Assembly (NCBI RefSeq): GCF_900142695.1
Contig: NZ_FRBU01000019.1
Coordinates: 1 to 64,000, forward strand
Direction: 5' to 3'
Source of the DNA: Flavobacterium xanthum
GTDB taxonomy: Bacteria > Bacteroidota > Bacteroidia > Flavobacteriales > Flavobacteriaceae
DNA length: 64,000 nucleotides
Position numbers and translations under genes: made by a program. The notes below the pieces were generated by a model that was given only the letters and a program-made list of their open reading frames with translations, was not told where the DNA came from and did not search any database. Positions within the stretch are counted from its first letter, which is position 1. Every line of letters begins with the position of its first letter. Positions 18,775-26,432 of this stretch are shown here, one piece after another.

Positions 18775-19092
18775 ATGGATGTATTAATAAAAATTAAAGA
18801 CAGAGAAGGAATAGTACATGAATTGCAAGCTCCTACAGATATGGCGATGAATATCATGGAATTATGCAAAGCTTATGAACTTCCTGTAGAAGGTACTTGT
18901 GGCGGAATGGCCATGTGTGCTTCTTGTCAATGTTATGTTTTAAACGATGTGGTCTTGCCAGAAATGGGTGATGATGAGGAAGCCATGTTGTCAGAGGCGT
19001 TTTATGTCAAGCCAAATAGCCGCTTAGGCTGCCAAATTCCAATAACGGAAAGCCTTGAAGGATTAGAATTAGAATTGGCTCCAGAGAATTAA
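18775..19092 (+). CDS. [2Fe-2S] ferredoxin, adrenodoxin type
   Basis: Predicted 105-residue soluble electron carrier. The four cluster ligands are Cys42, Cys48, Cys51 and Cys86, in the C-x5-C-x2-C-x34-C spacing of adrenodoxin/Isc-type ferredoxins; the context is EGTCGGMAMCASCQC and RLGCQI. It probably supplies electrons to Fe-S assembly or to an oxygenase. The gene is about 200 bases after the Nfu gene and followed by a hairpin, so it may be transcribed on its own. Confidence 0.9.
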   Translation: MDVLIKIKDREGIVHELQAPTDMAMNIMELCKAYELPVEGTCGGMAMCASCQCYVLNDVVLPEMGDDEEAMLSEAFYVKPNSRLGCQIPITESLEGLELELAPEN

Positions 19093-19094
19093 AA

Positions 19095-19121
19095 AAAGGC
19101 GAGATAAAATTCTCGCCTTTA
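19095..19121 (+). terminator. Terminator-like hairpin after the ferredoxin gene
   Basis: AAAGGCGAGA (19095-19104) pairs perfectly with TCTCGCCTTT (19111-19120). It begins three bases after the stop codon. The trailing T tract is only three bases. Confidence 0.6.
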
Positions 19122-19271
19122 TGAATTTGTATATTCCCAATTGTACCCAATAGTAAGTTCAGAAACTTCTAGCGACAAGCCTTTGAATAGTTGTTTGAGA
19201 ACCAGTTTTGAAAGTTGTACTGCTGCAGGCGTTGTAATTTGTAAAAAAAAAGAGTTGGGTTTTTTAGTAAA
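19119..19271 (-). pseudogene. Possible C-terminal gene remnant
   Basis: On the minus strand 50 codons stay open and end with TAA at 19119-19121. They encode a protein-like tail including PAAVQLSKLVLKQLFKG and EVSELTIGYNWEY. It lies in the frame of the DUF3050 gene but is separated from it by two stops, and it has no start codon. I do not recognise the family. It could be the decayed 3' end of a lost gene, or chance. Confidence 0.25.
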
Positions 19272-19277
19272 TTAATA

Positions 19278-20060
19278 TTAAGCCAATTCAACATTCATCA
19301 TAATGGTCTCTTCGATAGCATCCCAAAGGCCAATTCGTTTTTCTAAAGCTAGCTTGGAAACTTCCTCTACATCGGACCATTTTTGTGCATCTGTTCCGCA
19401 TAATTCCGTGATCATTTTCATGGCCATAGGACCATGTTCATCAGCGTCTAATTCAATATGTCTTTCGAAATAATAAATAAGTTTAGTTAAATCCGTCTCG
19501 GGAAAATTGGCTTGAAAATTTCTTAGGATTTCGGTAAACATACTCGGAATTAAATCCTCGCGACCAAAAGTGAATGCAGCAGCAATTTCATGTGATTTTC
19601 CTTCTTCTATAACTCGGAATGTAAAATCTAAAAAAGCTTTGATATTAGGATGCAAATTGCTTTTTTTGATTGCAACAAATATGTTTTTAAGCGAATCTAC
19701 CTCAGTTAAAAAATGTTCGATTCCACTGGTGTTCGCATCACAGGCTTTCATCGCTTCAATATACATCTCATAATGACTGGAGCGCTTTCCGTCTAATGTT
19801 AAATCAGATTCCTCCGCAACCACAATTTCGTTAATTAAATACCTAGTTTGTGGGTTTTCTGTTGCGAACCACGGAGTTGTTGTACACGTTAATTTAGACT
19901 GTAAAGCTTTTAACAAAGACATAAAGTCCCAAACCGCATAAACATGATTTTCTAAAAAACACTGTAAATCCTCAACGGTTTTTACTTTTTTGTATAAAGT
20001 ATGTTGTAACAATAGTTCTTTTTGGGACTGAATACTATTGTTGATTGTTGCAATATTCAT
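19278..20060 (-). CDS. DUF3050 protein (heme-oxygenase-like fold)
   Basis: Predicted 260-residue, mostly helical protein of the DUF3050 family. Characteristic stretches are FLENHVYAVWDFMSLLKALQ (about 31-50), the region NPQTRYLINEIVVAEESD, and HIELDADEHGPMAMKM near the C-terminus; the acidic and histidine residues recall metal-binding heme-oxygenase-like diiron proteins. That is a family-level inference and the reaction is unknown. The length is normal. It lies downstream of an acyl-CoA dehydrogenase gene but is separated by a terminator, so it is probably expressed independently. Confidence 0.8.
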   Translation of the reverse strand: MNIATINNSIQSQKELLLQHTLYKKVKTVEDLQCFLENHVYAVWDFMSLLKALQSKLTCTTTPWFATENPQTRYLINEIVVAEESDLTLDGKRSSHYEMYIEAMKACDANTSGIEHFLTEVDSLKNIFVAIKKSNLHPNIKAFLDFTFRVIEEGKSHEIAAAFTFGREDLIPSMFTEILRNFQANFPETDLTKLIYYFERHIELDADEHGPMAMKMITELCGTDAQKWSDVEEVSKLALEKRIGLWDAIEETIMMNVELA

Positions 20061-20084
20061 AGGTGGTATTTTTTATGTAAATAT

Positions 20085-20114
20085 AAAAAAGCTTCTTGTT
20101 TCCAAGAAGCTTTT
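20085..20114 (-). terminator. Terminator of the acyl-CoA dehydrogenase gene
   Basis: GCTTCTT (20091-20097) pairs with AAGAAGC (20104-20110), and the stem is extended by AAAA/TTTT. Read on the minus strand it ends in a run of six T residues. It lies 39 bases after the dehydrogenase stop and could work in both directions. Confidence 0.8.
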
Positions 20115-20152
20115 ACTATCAATTTTATAAATACTTTAATAGTCGTTTACTA

Positions 20153-21331
20153 CTATTTAAAAGCTGGAATTCCTGTGATATCCATACCAGTAATTAGTAG
20201 GTGTATGTCATGTGTTCCTTCATAGGTGATTACCGATTCTAGATTCATCATGTGTCGCATAATAGAATATTCTCCAGTTATTCCCATTCCTCCTAATATC
20301 TGTCTGGCTTCTCGAGCAATGTTAATTGCCATGTCTACGTTATTTCTTTTTGCCATCGAAATTTGAGCGGTTGTTGCACGTCCTTCATTTCTTAAAACAC
20401 CCAATCTCCATGTTAATAATTGTGCTTTTGTGATTTCAGTAATCATTTCGGCCAATTTCTTTTGTTGCAATTGCGTTCCTGCAATGGGTTTGTCAAACTG
20501 TATTCTCTCCTTTGCGTAGCGTAAAGCGGTATCGTAACAATCCATCGCGGCACCTATAGCACCCCATGCAATTCCGTATCGCGCTGAATCAAGACAACCA
20601 AGTGGCGCTCCTAATCCTGATTTATTAGGCAATAAATTTTCTTTTGGTACTTTGACATTATCAAAAATTAATTCCCCTGTTGAAGAGGCTCGAAGCGACC
20701 ATTTGTTATGTGTCTCAGGAGTAGAAAAACCTTCCATGCCACGTTCTACAATTAAACCGTGAATTCTTCCTTCTTCATTTTTTGCCCAAACTATAGCAAT
20801 ATCAGCAAAGGGAGCATTTGAAATCCACATTTTGGCACCATTCAATAAATAATGGTCACCCATATCTTTAAAGTTGGTGATCATGCTTCCTGGATCTGAA
20901 CCGTAATTGGGTTCAGTTAATCCAAAGCAACCCATAAATTCACCGGTAGCTAACTTAGGTAGGTATTTAACACGTTGTTCCTCGTTTCCGTATTTCCAAA
21001 TAGGATACATCACGAGAGAAGACTGCACAGATGAAGTGGAGCGAACACCAGAATCGCCACGTTCAATTTCTTGCATGATCAGCCCGTAGGAAATTTGGTC
21101 TAAACCAGCTCCGCCATATTCCTGAGGAATATATGGGCCAAAGCCACCTATTTCACCTAACCCTTTAATAATTTGTTTTGGGAATTCTGCTTTTTGAGCA
21201 TATTCTTCTATAATTGGGGACACTTCACGTTTTACCCATGCTCGGGCAGAATCACGAACTAATTTGTGTTCTTCTGTTAGTAAATCGTCTAGGTTATAGT
21301 AATCTGGAGATTGAAATAAGTCTGGTTTCAT
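20153..21331 (-). CDS. Acyl-CoA dehydrogenase, glutaryl-CoA dehydrogenase-like
   Basis: Predicted 392-residue flavoprotein that would oxidise an acyl-CoA. It resembles the glutaryl-CoA dehydrogenase group: the N-terminal region YNLDDLLTEEHKLVRDSARA, the FAD-contacting segment MGCFGLTEPNYGSDPGSM, KMWISNAPFADIAIVWAKNE, and the catalytic-base region YEGTHDIHLLITG near the end. The substrate could be glutaryl-CoA or another acyl-CoA. I chose MKPDLFQSPDYYN at 21331 rather than a start eight codons upstream. A -7 element precedes it and a terminator follows. Confidence 0.9.
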   Translation of the reverse strand: MKPDLFQSPDYYNLDDLLTEEHKLVRDSARAWVKREVSPIIEEYAQKAEFPKQIIKGLGEIGGFGPYIPQEYGGAGLDQISYGLIMQEIERGDSGVRSTSSVQSSLVMYPIWKYGNEEQRVKYLPKLATGEFMGCFGLTEPNYGSDPGSMITNFKDMGDHYLLNGAKMWISNAPFADIAIVWAKNEEGRIHGLIVERGMEGFSTPETHNKWSLRASSTGELIFDNVKVPKENLLPNKSGLGAPLGCLDSARYGIAWGAIGAAMDCYDTALRYAKERIQFDKPIAGTQLQQKKLAEMITEITKAQLLTWRLGVLRNEGRATTAQISMAKRNNVDMAINIAREARQILGGMGITGEYSIMRHMMNLESVITYEGTHDIHLLITGMDITGIPAFK

Positions 21332-21354
21332 GGTTTTATGAATTTTATAGAGCA

Positions 21355-21362
21355 CAAATTTA
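21355..21362 (-). promoter_or_regulatory. -7 promoter element of the acyl-CoA dehydrogenase gene
   Basis: On the minus strand this reads TAAATTTG, a match to TAnnTTTG, 23 bases before the ATG at 21331. A TTG at 21378-21380 is upstream with 15 bases between. Confidence 0.5.
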
Positions 21363-21509
21363 CATAAAGAAATATAACAAAAGCATTAACAATTGTTATA
21401 TTTTTCTATATTTGATTTGCTTACTCATGCAATTTAGTTCTAAAGTACAACAAAAGTTTAAATTAAATTGGAAACTGAGGGAATTTAGGTTTTGTTTAAA
21501 AGATTTTTT

Positions 21510-21629
21510 TTACATATTCAAATAAAACTCCTGAGTCACTTCTACATATTCTGGAGTGTAAATATGTCTTGAAGTTTCGATGATTAATTCGTCAGTTAAA
21601 AAATCTGTACTTTCTGTAATCACAGTTTT
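21510..21629 (-). pseudogene. Detached 3' end of a trmN6-like methyltransferase gene
   Basis: The minus strand encodes 39 residues and a stop: TDELIIETSRHIYTPEYVEV and then TQEFYLNM. This matches the end of the intact protein encoded at 23138-23845 (VDELVIETARHIYTPEYIGL, TKDFYLKM) without gaps, with 19 of the last 28 residues the same. An in-frame TGA lies just upstream and there is no start codon. The two copies have the same orientation and bracket the thioredoxin gene at 21782-23080. The rest of the 21363-21781 interval shows nothing recognisable. Confidence 0.8.
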
Positions 21630-21781
21630 TCAACGATTCGTTCGACCTTGAGGTTTTTCAGCTTAATGTTATTCAGATATAGATTTTTCGAGTAATTGAG
21701 TAGTGCAAATTTTGCTATTTATCTCTACCTTGTGGGGATTTAAAATTAAAATTTTGTTAACTAAAAAGTTGCTTTTTAACC

Positions 21782-23080
21782 ATGACGACAAGCCTTCAGA
21801 GAATTGCCCTAGTGTTATTTTGTTTTTTCTTAAATCTTGCTGCAAGTCAAACAAAGCAAATAAAATTAAAGTTAACGAGTAATCCAGATACTTTTAATTT
21901 AAACGAATATCAGTCGGATTTAAGACCGTTGTCCTATACTGATAATTTTATAGGGATTCCTGAACTTGATTCCTTAAAATTTCATTTCGTAGCAATGGAT
22001 TATGTGCAATATGCGTATGACATGTATAAAGATAATAAACTGGAGAAGACTAAAGCACTTGCCTACTTCAAAAGATTAAAAATAGACACACTTGCACTAT
22101 CGCATAAGAAAATTAATCAAGAGCTAATCGTGCTTATTGGTTTTAAGAAAAATAAGCAAGTACTAATTGCTGATACCAACAAGAATAAGGATTTTAGTGA
22201 CGAAATTAAATATGAATACAACATATTACCAAATGCTGACGAGGCTTTGATTAAAAATTATTTGCCTTCAATTTATAAATTCGAATATTTTGAAAATAAA
22301 AAAATTATAAAATTTGAACGAAAGTTTGTTTTAATTCCTGATAAGGAGAATGAAGTATCCCAAAAGATCGATAAAAAAGATATTCCCTACTTATCCTTTC
22401 TTAAATTTGTAGATGCTTGGGTAGGGAAAGCGGCTGGTTATGAGTTTTATTTTTCTGATTTCTATGCTAAAAGTAAATTCTATGTTAAAGATAAAAACAC
22501 TAATTTTTCGAAAGATTTTGTTTTTAATAAGCAGTTTAAGTATTCTTTCAATGATACAATTGCTATAAATAATTCAAATTACACAATTAAAAGACAATTG
22601 AAAATGGATTCATTGTTTCTAAATCCGGTCAAAAAAGGGTATGTCGAACGATTTACAATTGGGAATATGATACCTTTAAATTATACTTTTAGAGATTTGT
22701 ACAATAATAATTTTGTTCTTAAAGATGCGTTAAAAGATAAGGATTTTTTGCTTTTGGAATTTTGGGGCACTTGGTGTGGTCCTTGTGTTAAATTTTATCC
22801 ACATATCAGAGAATTTTATGATACAAACGAAAAAAAAATAAATATTCTTGGTGTCGCTGTTGATAATTCGAATGAAGAAGTATTAGAATATGTAAAGAAA
22901 AATAATGTAAAATGGCAACAAGTGTTTATGAAATTAAATGATAGTAATACATTTATAAAACAGCTTAATATACAAGCATATCCAACAATCGTTTTGATAG
23001 ATAAAAAAGGTCAAATTACTTTTGTTGGTGCAGGAGACTCTTTGTCTTTAGGATTGATTGGTAAAATCATAGCCAAATAG
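21782..23080 (+). CDS. TlpA-like thioredoxin-domain protein, secreted
   Basis: Predicted 432-residue exported protein. A signal peptide covers about residues 1-22. About 290 residues of unrecognised, Lys/Asn-rich sequence follow, then a C-terminal thioredoxin domain of the TlpA/ResA type. The redox motif WGTWCGPC has Cys332 and Cys335, and the cis-proline is in QAYPTIVLIDKKG. It probably reduces or exchanges disulfides in the periplasm or at the outer membrane; targets are unknown. The gene is AT-rich, oriented against both neighbours and bracketed by an intact trmN6 gene and a detached trmN6 3' end, which suggests acquisition as an insertion. Confidence 0.82.
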   Translation: MTTSLQRIALVLFCFFLNLAASQTKQIKLKLTSNPDTFNLNEYQSDLRPLSYTDNFIGIPELDSLKFHFVAMDYVQYAYDMYKDNKLEKTKALAYFKRLKIDTLALSHKKINQELIVLIGFKKNKQVLIADTNKNKDFSDEIKYEYNILPNADEALIKNYLPSIYKFEYFENKKIIKFERKFVLIPDKENEVSQKIDKKDIPYLSFLKFVDAWVGKAAGYEFYFSDFYAKSKFYVKDKNTNFSKDFVFNKQFKYSFNDTIAINNSNYTIKRQLKMDSLFLNPVKKGYVERFTIGNMIPLNYTFRDLYNNNFVLKDALKDKDFLLLEFWGTWCGPCVKFYPHIREFYDTNEKKINILGVAVDNSNEEVLEYVKKNNVKWQQVFMKLNDSNTFIKQLNIQAYPTIVLIDKKGQITFVGAGDSLSLGLIGKIIAK

Positions 23081-23137
23081 TTTTTGGTTTTGCATCATAT
23101 TCATTTTAATAAATTTGATTTTTGAGTTTGCTGACAA

Positions 23138-23845
23138 TTACATCTTCAAATAAAAATCCTTAGTCAAGCCAATGTATTCTGGAGTATAGATATGTCTAGC
23201 GGTTTCAATAACGAGTTCATCAACAGAGAAATCAACTTCTTTTTTTCGGCTAAAGGCCAATAAACTTCTCTTTATTTCGGTAGTTGGAGTTCCTTTTACT
23301 CGTGTAATTTTCATTGGATAAAGTTCATATTCTTTGGCTATAGCCAAAAATCGATCTTCCTCTTTGAACGGAATGATTACTGAAAAAATACCATTTTCAG
23401 ACAATAATAAATCAGCAGCTTCAATTAAATCCTCAAAAGGCATCGCATCTTGAAAACGGGCTAAATCGCGTTGTTCGTTTTCTGTTTTGTAATCTTCGCT
23501 GTAAAAAGGGGGATTAGAAATAATTAAATCATACTCATCTTCTGGTTCTTCTACAAACTCATCTAAACCGGCATGGAAACAAAATAAGCGGTCACTCCAA
23601 GGGGAGTTTTCAAAATTATCTACGGATTGTTCATAAGCTTCTCCGTCAATTTCTAGCGCGTCAATTTGCTCCGCATTGGTTCTTTGTGCCAACATTAAGG
23701 CTATGATACCTGTTCCTGTACCAATATCTAATATGCCGAAAGGATTGTTCGTTATTGGCGTCCAAGCACCTAGCAATACACCATCAGTACCAACTTTCAT
23801 GGCACAACGATCCTGTTCGATAGTAAATTGTTTGAATTGGAACAA
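23138..23845 (-). CDS. trmN6: tRNA1(Val) (adenine(37)-N6)-methyltransferase
   Basis: Predicted 235-residue SAM-dependent methyltransferase of the YfiC/TrmN6 family, which modifies A37 next to the anticodon of tRNA1(Val). The start MFQFKQFTIEQDRCAMKVGTD is typical, followed by the SAM motif LDIGTGTGIIALMLAQR and the amino-methyltransferase motif SNPPFY. The substrate assignment rests on family resemblance only. The gene is complete; a second, incomplete copy of its 3' end lies 1.5 kb away at 21510-21629. Confidence 0.87.
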   Translation of the reverse strand: MFQFKQFTIEQDRCAMKVGTDGVLLGAWTPITNNPFGILDIGTGTGIIALMLAQRTNAEQIDALEIDGEAYEQSVDNFENSPWSDRLFCFHAGLDEFVEEPEDEYDLIISNPPFYSEDYKTENEQRDLARFQDAMPFEDLIEAADLLLSENGIFSVIIPFKEEDRFLAIAKEYELYPMKITRVKGTPTTEIKRSLLAFSRKKEVDFSVDELVIETARHIYTPEYIGLTKDFYLKM

Positions 23846-23979
23846 AATGATTTTAGATTGAGGATTAACGATTGCAGATTGCAGATTTTTTTTAATAGAA
23901 TACTAAAAACTGAATACGGATCACTTTTCTAGATGATTAGCGATTGGTGATTGCGTATTTGTTAGACTGAGCACTTTTT

Positions 23980-24504
23980 TTATAAGTACATCTCAATCAA
24001 TCCTTCTGGTAAATCCATGATGACTTTCTTATTTTCTCTGTCAATTTTCACAAGAAAATGGTCAATCATAGGAATGAGGATTTCTACTTCGCCATTAAGT
24101 ACTTCAAAAAGAGGTTGGGCAGTAGTGTCGTTTATGGATTGAATTTTTCCAACAACTCCTAAGCGTGTGTCTTCAACTTCAAATCCTATTACCTCGTGGA
24201 AATAGAATTTGTTACCAGTAAGTTTTGGTAACATTTTTAAAGGAAGGTAGATTGCGTTCCCTAGTATAGCATCTGCATCTTCTTCAGTATTCATGTCTTC
24301 AAAACGAATTCGGAGGAAATCGTTTTTGTGCAGGGAACTGCTTTCAATAAAAAATGGAACCAAGTGTTTGTTGCATTCAACAAACACTGATTCCAAGTTT
24401 TCGTATAACTCTGGTTCATCCGTGTCTAAATAGGCAAGAACTTCCCCTTTGAAACTAAATTTTTTAGCGATCTTACCTAAGTAGAAACAATCTTCTTTAC
24501 GCAT
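23980..24504 (-). CDS. rimM: Ribosome maturation factor RimM
   Basis: Predicted 174-residue 16S rRNA processing factor that binds S19 and assists assembly of the 30S head. The N-terminal RimM domain has LGKIAKKFSFKGEVLAYLDT, and the C-terminal PRC-barrel has FHEVIGFEVEDTRLGVVGKI and LIPMIDHFLVKID. It follows rpsP by 14 bases on the same strand, the common rpsP-rimM order; trmD and rplS are not here. Confidence 0.93.
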   Translation of the reverse strand: MRKEDCFYLGKIAKKFSFKGEVLAYLDTDEPELYENLESVFVECNKHLVPFFIESSSLHKNDFLRIRFEDMNTEEDADAILGNAIYLPLKMLPKLTGNKFYFHEVIGFEVEDTRLGVVGKIQSINDTTAQPLFEVLNGEVEILIPMIDHFLVKIDRENKKVIMDLPEGLIEMYL

Positions 24505-24518
24505 CTTCGCTTTTAAAA

Positions 24519-25076
24519 TTATGCTTCAGTAGTTTCGTTATTTTCTTCTGCAGCAGGAGTCTCTTCAGCCGAAGCTTCAACTTCTTCCTCTACAGCTGGA
24601 TTTGCAGCGGCAATAGCATCTGCTTCAGCTTGTGCAGCTGCAGCTAAACGTTTTGCATTTACATCTTGTTCTGCTTTGAAAGCTTTAGCTTTAACATCAG
24701 CTTGCGCCTTAGTTAAACCATCTTTTTTAGCATCAACTGTTCCTGTTTTTGCTTCTAACCAAGTCGCTAATTTTGCGTCAGCTTGTTCTTGAGTTAAAGC
24801 TCCTTTACGGATACCACCATCAAGGTGATGTTTCAATAAAGCTCCTTTGTAAGAAAGAATTGCTTTTGCAGTATCAGTTGGTTGAGCACCATTGTGCAAC
24901 CATTTTACTGCGCTATCAAGGTTTAAGTCGATAGTTGCTGGGTTTGTGTTTGGATTGTAAGTACCTATTTTCTCTAAGTATTTACCATCTCTTTTTGAGC
25001 GTGCATCTGCTGCTACAACCCAGTAAAAAGGTTTTCCTTTTTTACCGTGTCTTTGTAATCTAATTTTTACTGACAT
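24519..25076 (-). CDS. rpsP: 30S ribosomal protein S16
   Basis: Predicted 185-residue S16. The conserved core is residues 1 to about 85 (SVKIRLQRHGKKGKPFYWVV, RDGKYLEKIGTYNPNTNP, GAQPTDTAKAIL). An unusually long tail of about 100 residues rich in Ala, Glu and Lys follows. Such tails are common in Bacteroidota S16 but absent from the roughly 80-residue E. coli protein. I chose the ATG at 25076 because MSVKIRLQRHG is the universal S16 start; the longer frame adds seven codons. A TATCTTTG promoter element lies upstream. Confidence 0.95.
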   Translation of the reverse strand: MSVKIRLQRHGKKGKPFYWVVAADARSKRDGKYLEKIGTYNPNTNPATIDLNLDSAVKWLHNGAQPTDTAKAILSYKGALLKHHLDGGIRKGALTQEQADAKLATWLEAKTGTVDAKKDGLTKAQADVKAKAFKAEQDVNAKRLAAAAQAEADAIAAANPAVEEEVEASAEETPAAEENNETTEA

Positions 25077-25125
25077 AATCTTGTGATTAAATTTCAAGGT
25101 ACTCGACCTCGATTAATTAAGGGTG

Positions 25126-25133
25126 CAAAGATA
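25126..25133 (-). promoter_or_regulatory. -7 promoter element of rpsP-rimM
   Basis: The minus strand reads TATCTTTG, a match to TAnnTTTG, 49 bases before the rpsP start. A candidate -33 TTG lies at 25159-25161 with somewhat long spacing. Confidence 0.55.
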
Positions 25134-25248
25134 CATTTTTTATTGATAATCGCTAATCCAAGTCGTGTTTTAATCGATGGTATGGTGTTGCGTATGATTT
25201 GACGGCTATTTTTTTCTGCGTAGTTTAATTTTTTAAACTTTAATATCT

Positions 25249-25256
25249 TATTTTTG
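25249..25256 (+). promoter_or_regulatory. -7 promoter element of the DUF6252-like gene
   Basis: TATTTTTG matches TAnnTTTG and ends 19 bases before the ATG at 25276. Confidence 0.5.
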
Positions 25257-25275
25257 TTACTTCAAAATAGGTTTT

Positions 25276-25755
25276 ATGAAAAAATATATCTTGTTTCTTG
25301 TGGTGCTTTTTGTAGTAGTTTCGTGTGAGGAAGACGTTAGGTTTAATAATCCTTCTTTTCAAGGTATGAAAAACAATGTGTTTTGGAGAGCCGTTCAGGC
25401 TAAAGCGACCTTAGCGTCCGATGGATCTTTATTAATCGAAGCCTACACTGGATCCGAAGTAATGTCCTTGAAAATGACTTCTAGCACAGTGCAGAAATAT
25501 CCTTTGGGCACAAGTAATTCAAAAACGGCTGTTTATGTGATAAATCAAGGAAATAACGAAATTAAATATACAACCGGCATTGATATTGGGAATGGTGAAA
25601 TAATAATAACCGATTATGATGCTGAAAATAGTACAATATCAGGAACTTTTAAATTTAATGCTAAAAATGTTGATGACAGCTCCTCAGCTGATCCCGTTTT
25701 GAATTTTCAGCAAGGCGTTTTTTATAAAGTTCCGGTAAGTGTTCTTGTTCCTTAA
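25276..25755 (+). CDS. Small lipoprotein, DUF6252-like
   Basis: Predicted 159-residue lipoprotein with a signal ending VVVSC, the lipidated Cys at 17, followed by acidic residues EED, which resembles a flavobacterial surface-export signal. The mature part is beta-rich with NNPSFQGMKNNVFWRA near the start and a terminal strand GVFYKVPVSV. This pattern fits the DUF6252 family as I remember it, with no known function. It stands alone, divergent from rpsP, with its own promoter element. Confidence 0.65.
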   Translation: MKKYILFLVVLFVVVSCEEDVRFNNPSFQGMKNNVFWRAVQAKATLASDGSLLIEAYTGSEVMSLKMTSSTVQKYPLGTSNSKTAVYVINQGNNEIKYTTGIDIGNGEIIITDYDAENSTISGTFKFNAKNVDDSSSADPVLNFQQGVFYKVPVSVLVP

Positions 25756-25877
25756 AATATAGGCTTTAAGGTTTACTAATCACATGCGCTTGCTGTTTTA
25801 TCCACACTACTTTCATATTAAATTCAAAATAAAATCATAAATAAGCTAATATATAGTAGATTAGAAAAAAAATGCAC

Positions 25878-25885
25878 TACATTTG
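25878..25885 (+). promoter_or_regulatory. -7 promoter element of the RRM gene
   Basis: TACATTTG matches TAnnTTTG and lies 23 bases before the ATG at 25909. Confidence 0.5.
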
Positions 25886-25908
25886 TTGTATTATTTAAAT
25901 AAGGACAT

Positions 25909-26271
25909 ATGAATATTTTTGTTGGAAGCCTTCCATTCAGTATTGAGGAAGCAGATTTAAGAGAGTCTTTCGAGGCTTACGGAGCAGTTGATTCAGTTAA
26001 AATTATTACTGATAAATTTACTGGAAGAAGTAAAGGATTTGGTTTTGTTGAGATGCCAAATGATGACGAAGCTCAAAAAGCTATTGACGAATTGAACGGT
26101 GCAACTGTTCAAGGACGTGCAATTGTAGTTAACAAATCTGAGCCTAAACCAGAAGGCGAAAGAAGAAGTTTTAACAATAACAGTCGTGGTGGAGATTCTC
26201 GCGGTGGTTATGGTGGTGGAAACAGCCGTGGTGGAGAAAACCGTGGTGGTGGAAACAGAGGAGGATATTAA
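25909..26271 (+). CDS. RNA-binding protein with one RRM and a glycine-rich tail
   Basis: Predicted 120-residue RNA-binding protein. The RRM covers about residues 1-80, with RNP2 IFVGSL (3-8) and RNP1 KGFGFVEM, including the aromatic residues that stack on RNA. The tail is rich in Gly, Arg, Ser and Asn, in repeats such as SRGGYGGGNSRGG. Proteins of this design are frequent in Bacteroidota and cyanobacteria, and several respond to cold or act as RNA chaperones; the role here is inferred. It has its own -7 element and terminator. Confidence 0.92.
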   Translation: MNIFVGSLPFSIEEADLRESFEAYGAVDSVKIITDKFTGRSKGFGFVEMPNDDEAQKAIDELNGATVQGRAIVVNKSEPKPEGERRSFNNNSRGGDSRGGYGGGNSRGGENRGGGNRGGY

Positions 26272-26288
26272 TATTTTTTTCTAGCTAT

Positions 26289-26323
26289 AAAAAAAGGTGT
26301 CAATGAAAATTGACACCTTTTTT
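26289..26323. terminator. Bidirectional terminator between the RRM gene and leuB
   Basis: AAAAGGTGTCAA (26292-26303) pairs with TTGACACCTTTT (26310-26321), continuing into A and T runs outside. It can serve the RRM gene rightward and possibly the leucine operon leftward. Confidence 0.85.
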
Positions 26324-26432
26324 GTTATTTATTATTTTTCTTAAAGTTGAGTAAAAGCTAAAAAGTGTGTTGTTCTTCAGGTTGTAATATTTAGCTATTA
26401 CTCAATTTTTAAACAATATAATTTTTTATAAT

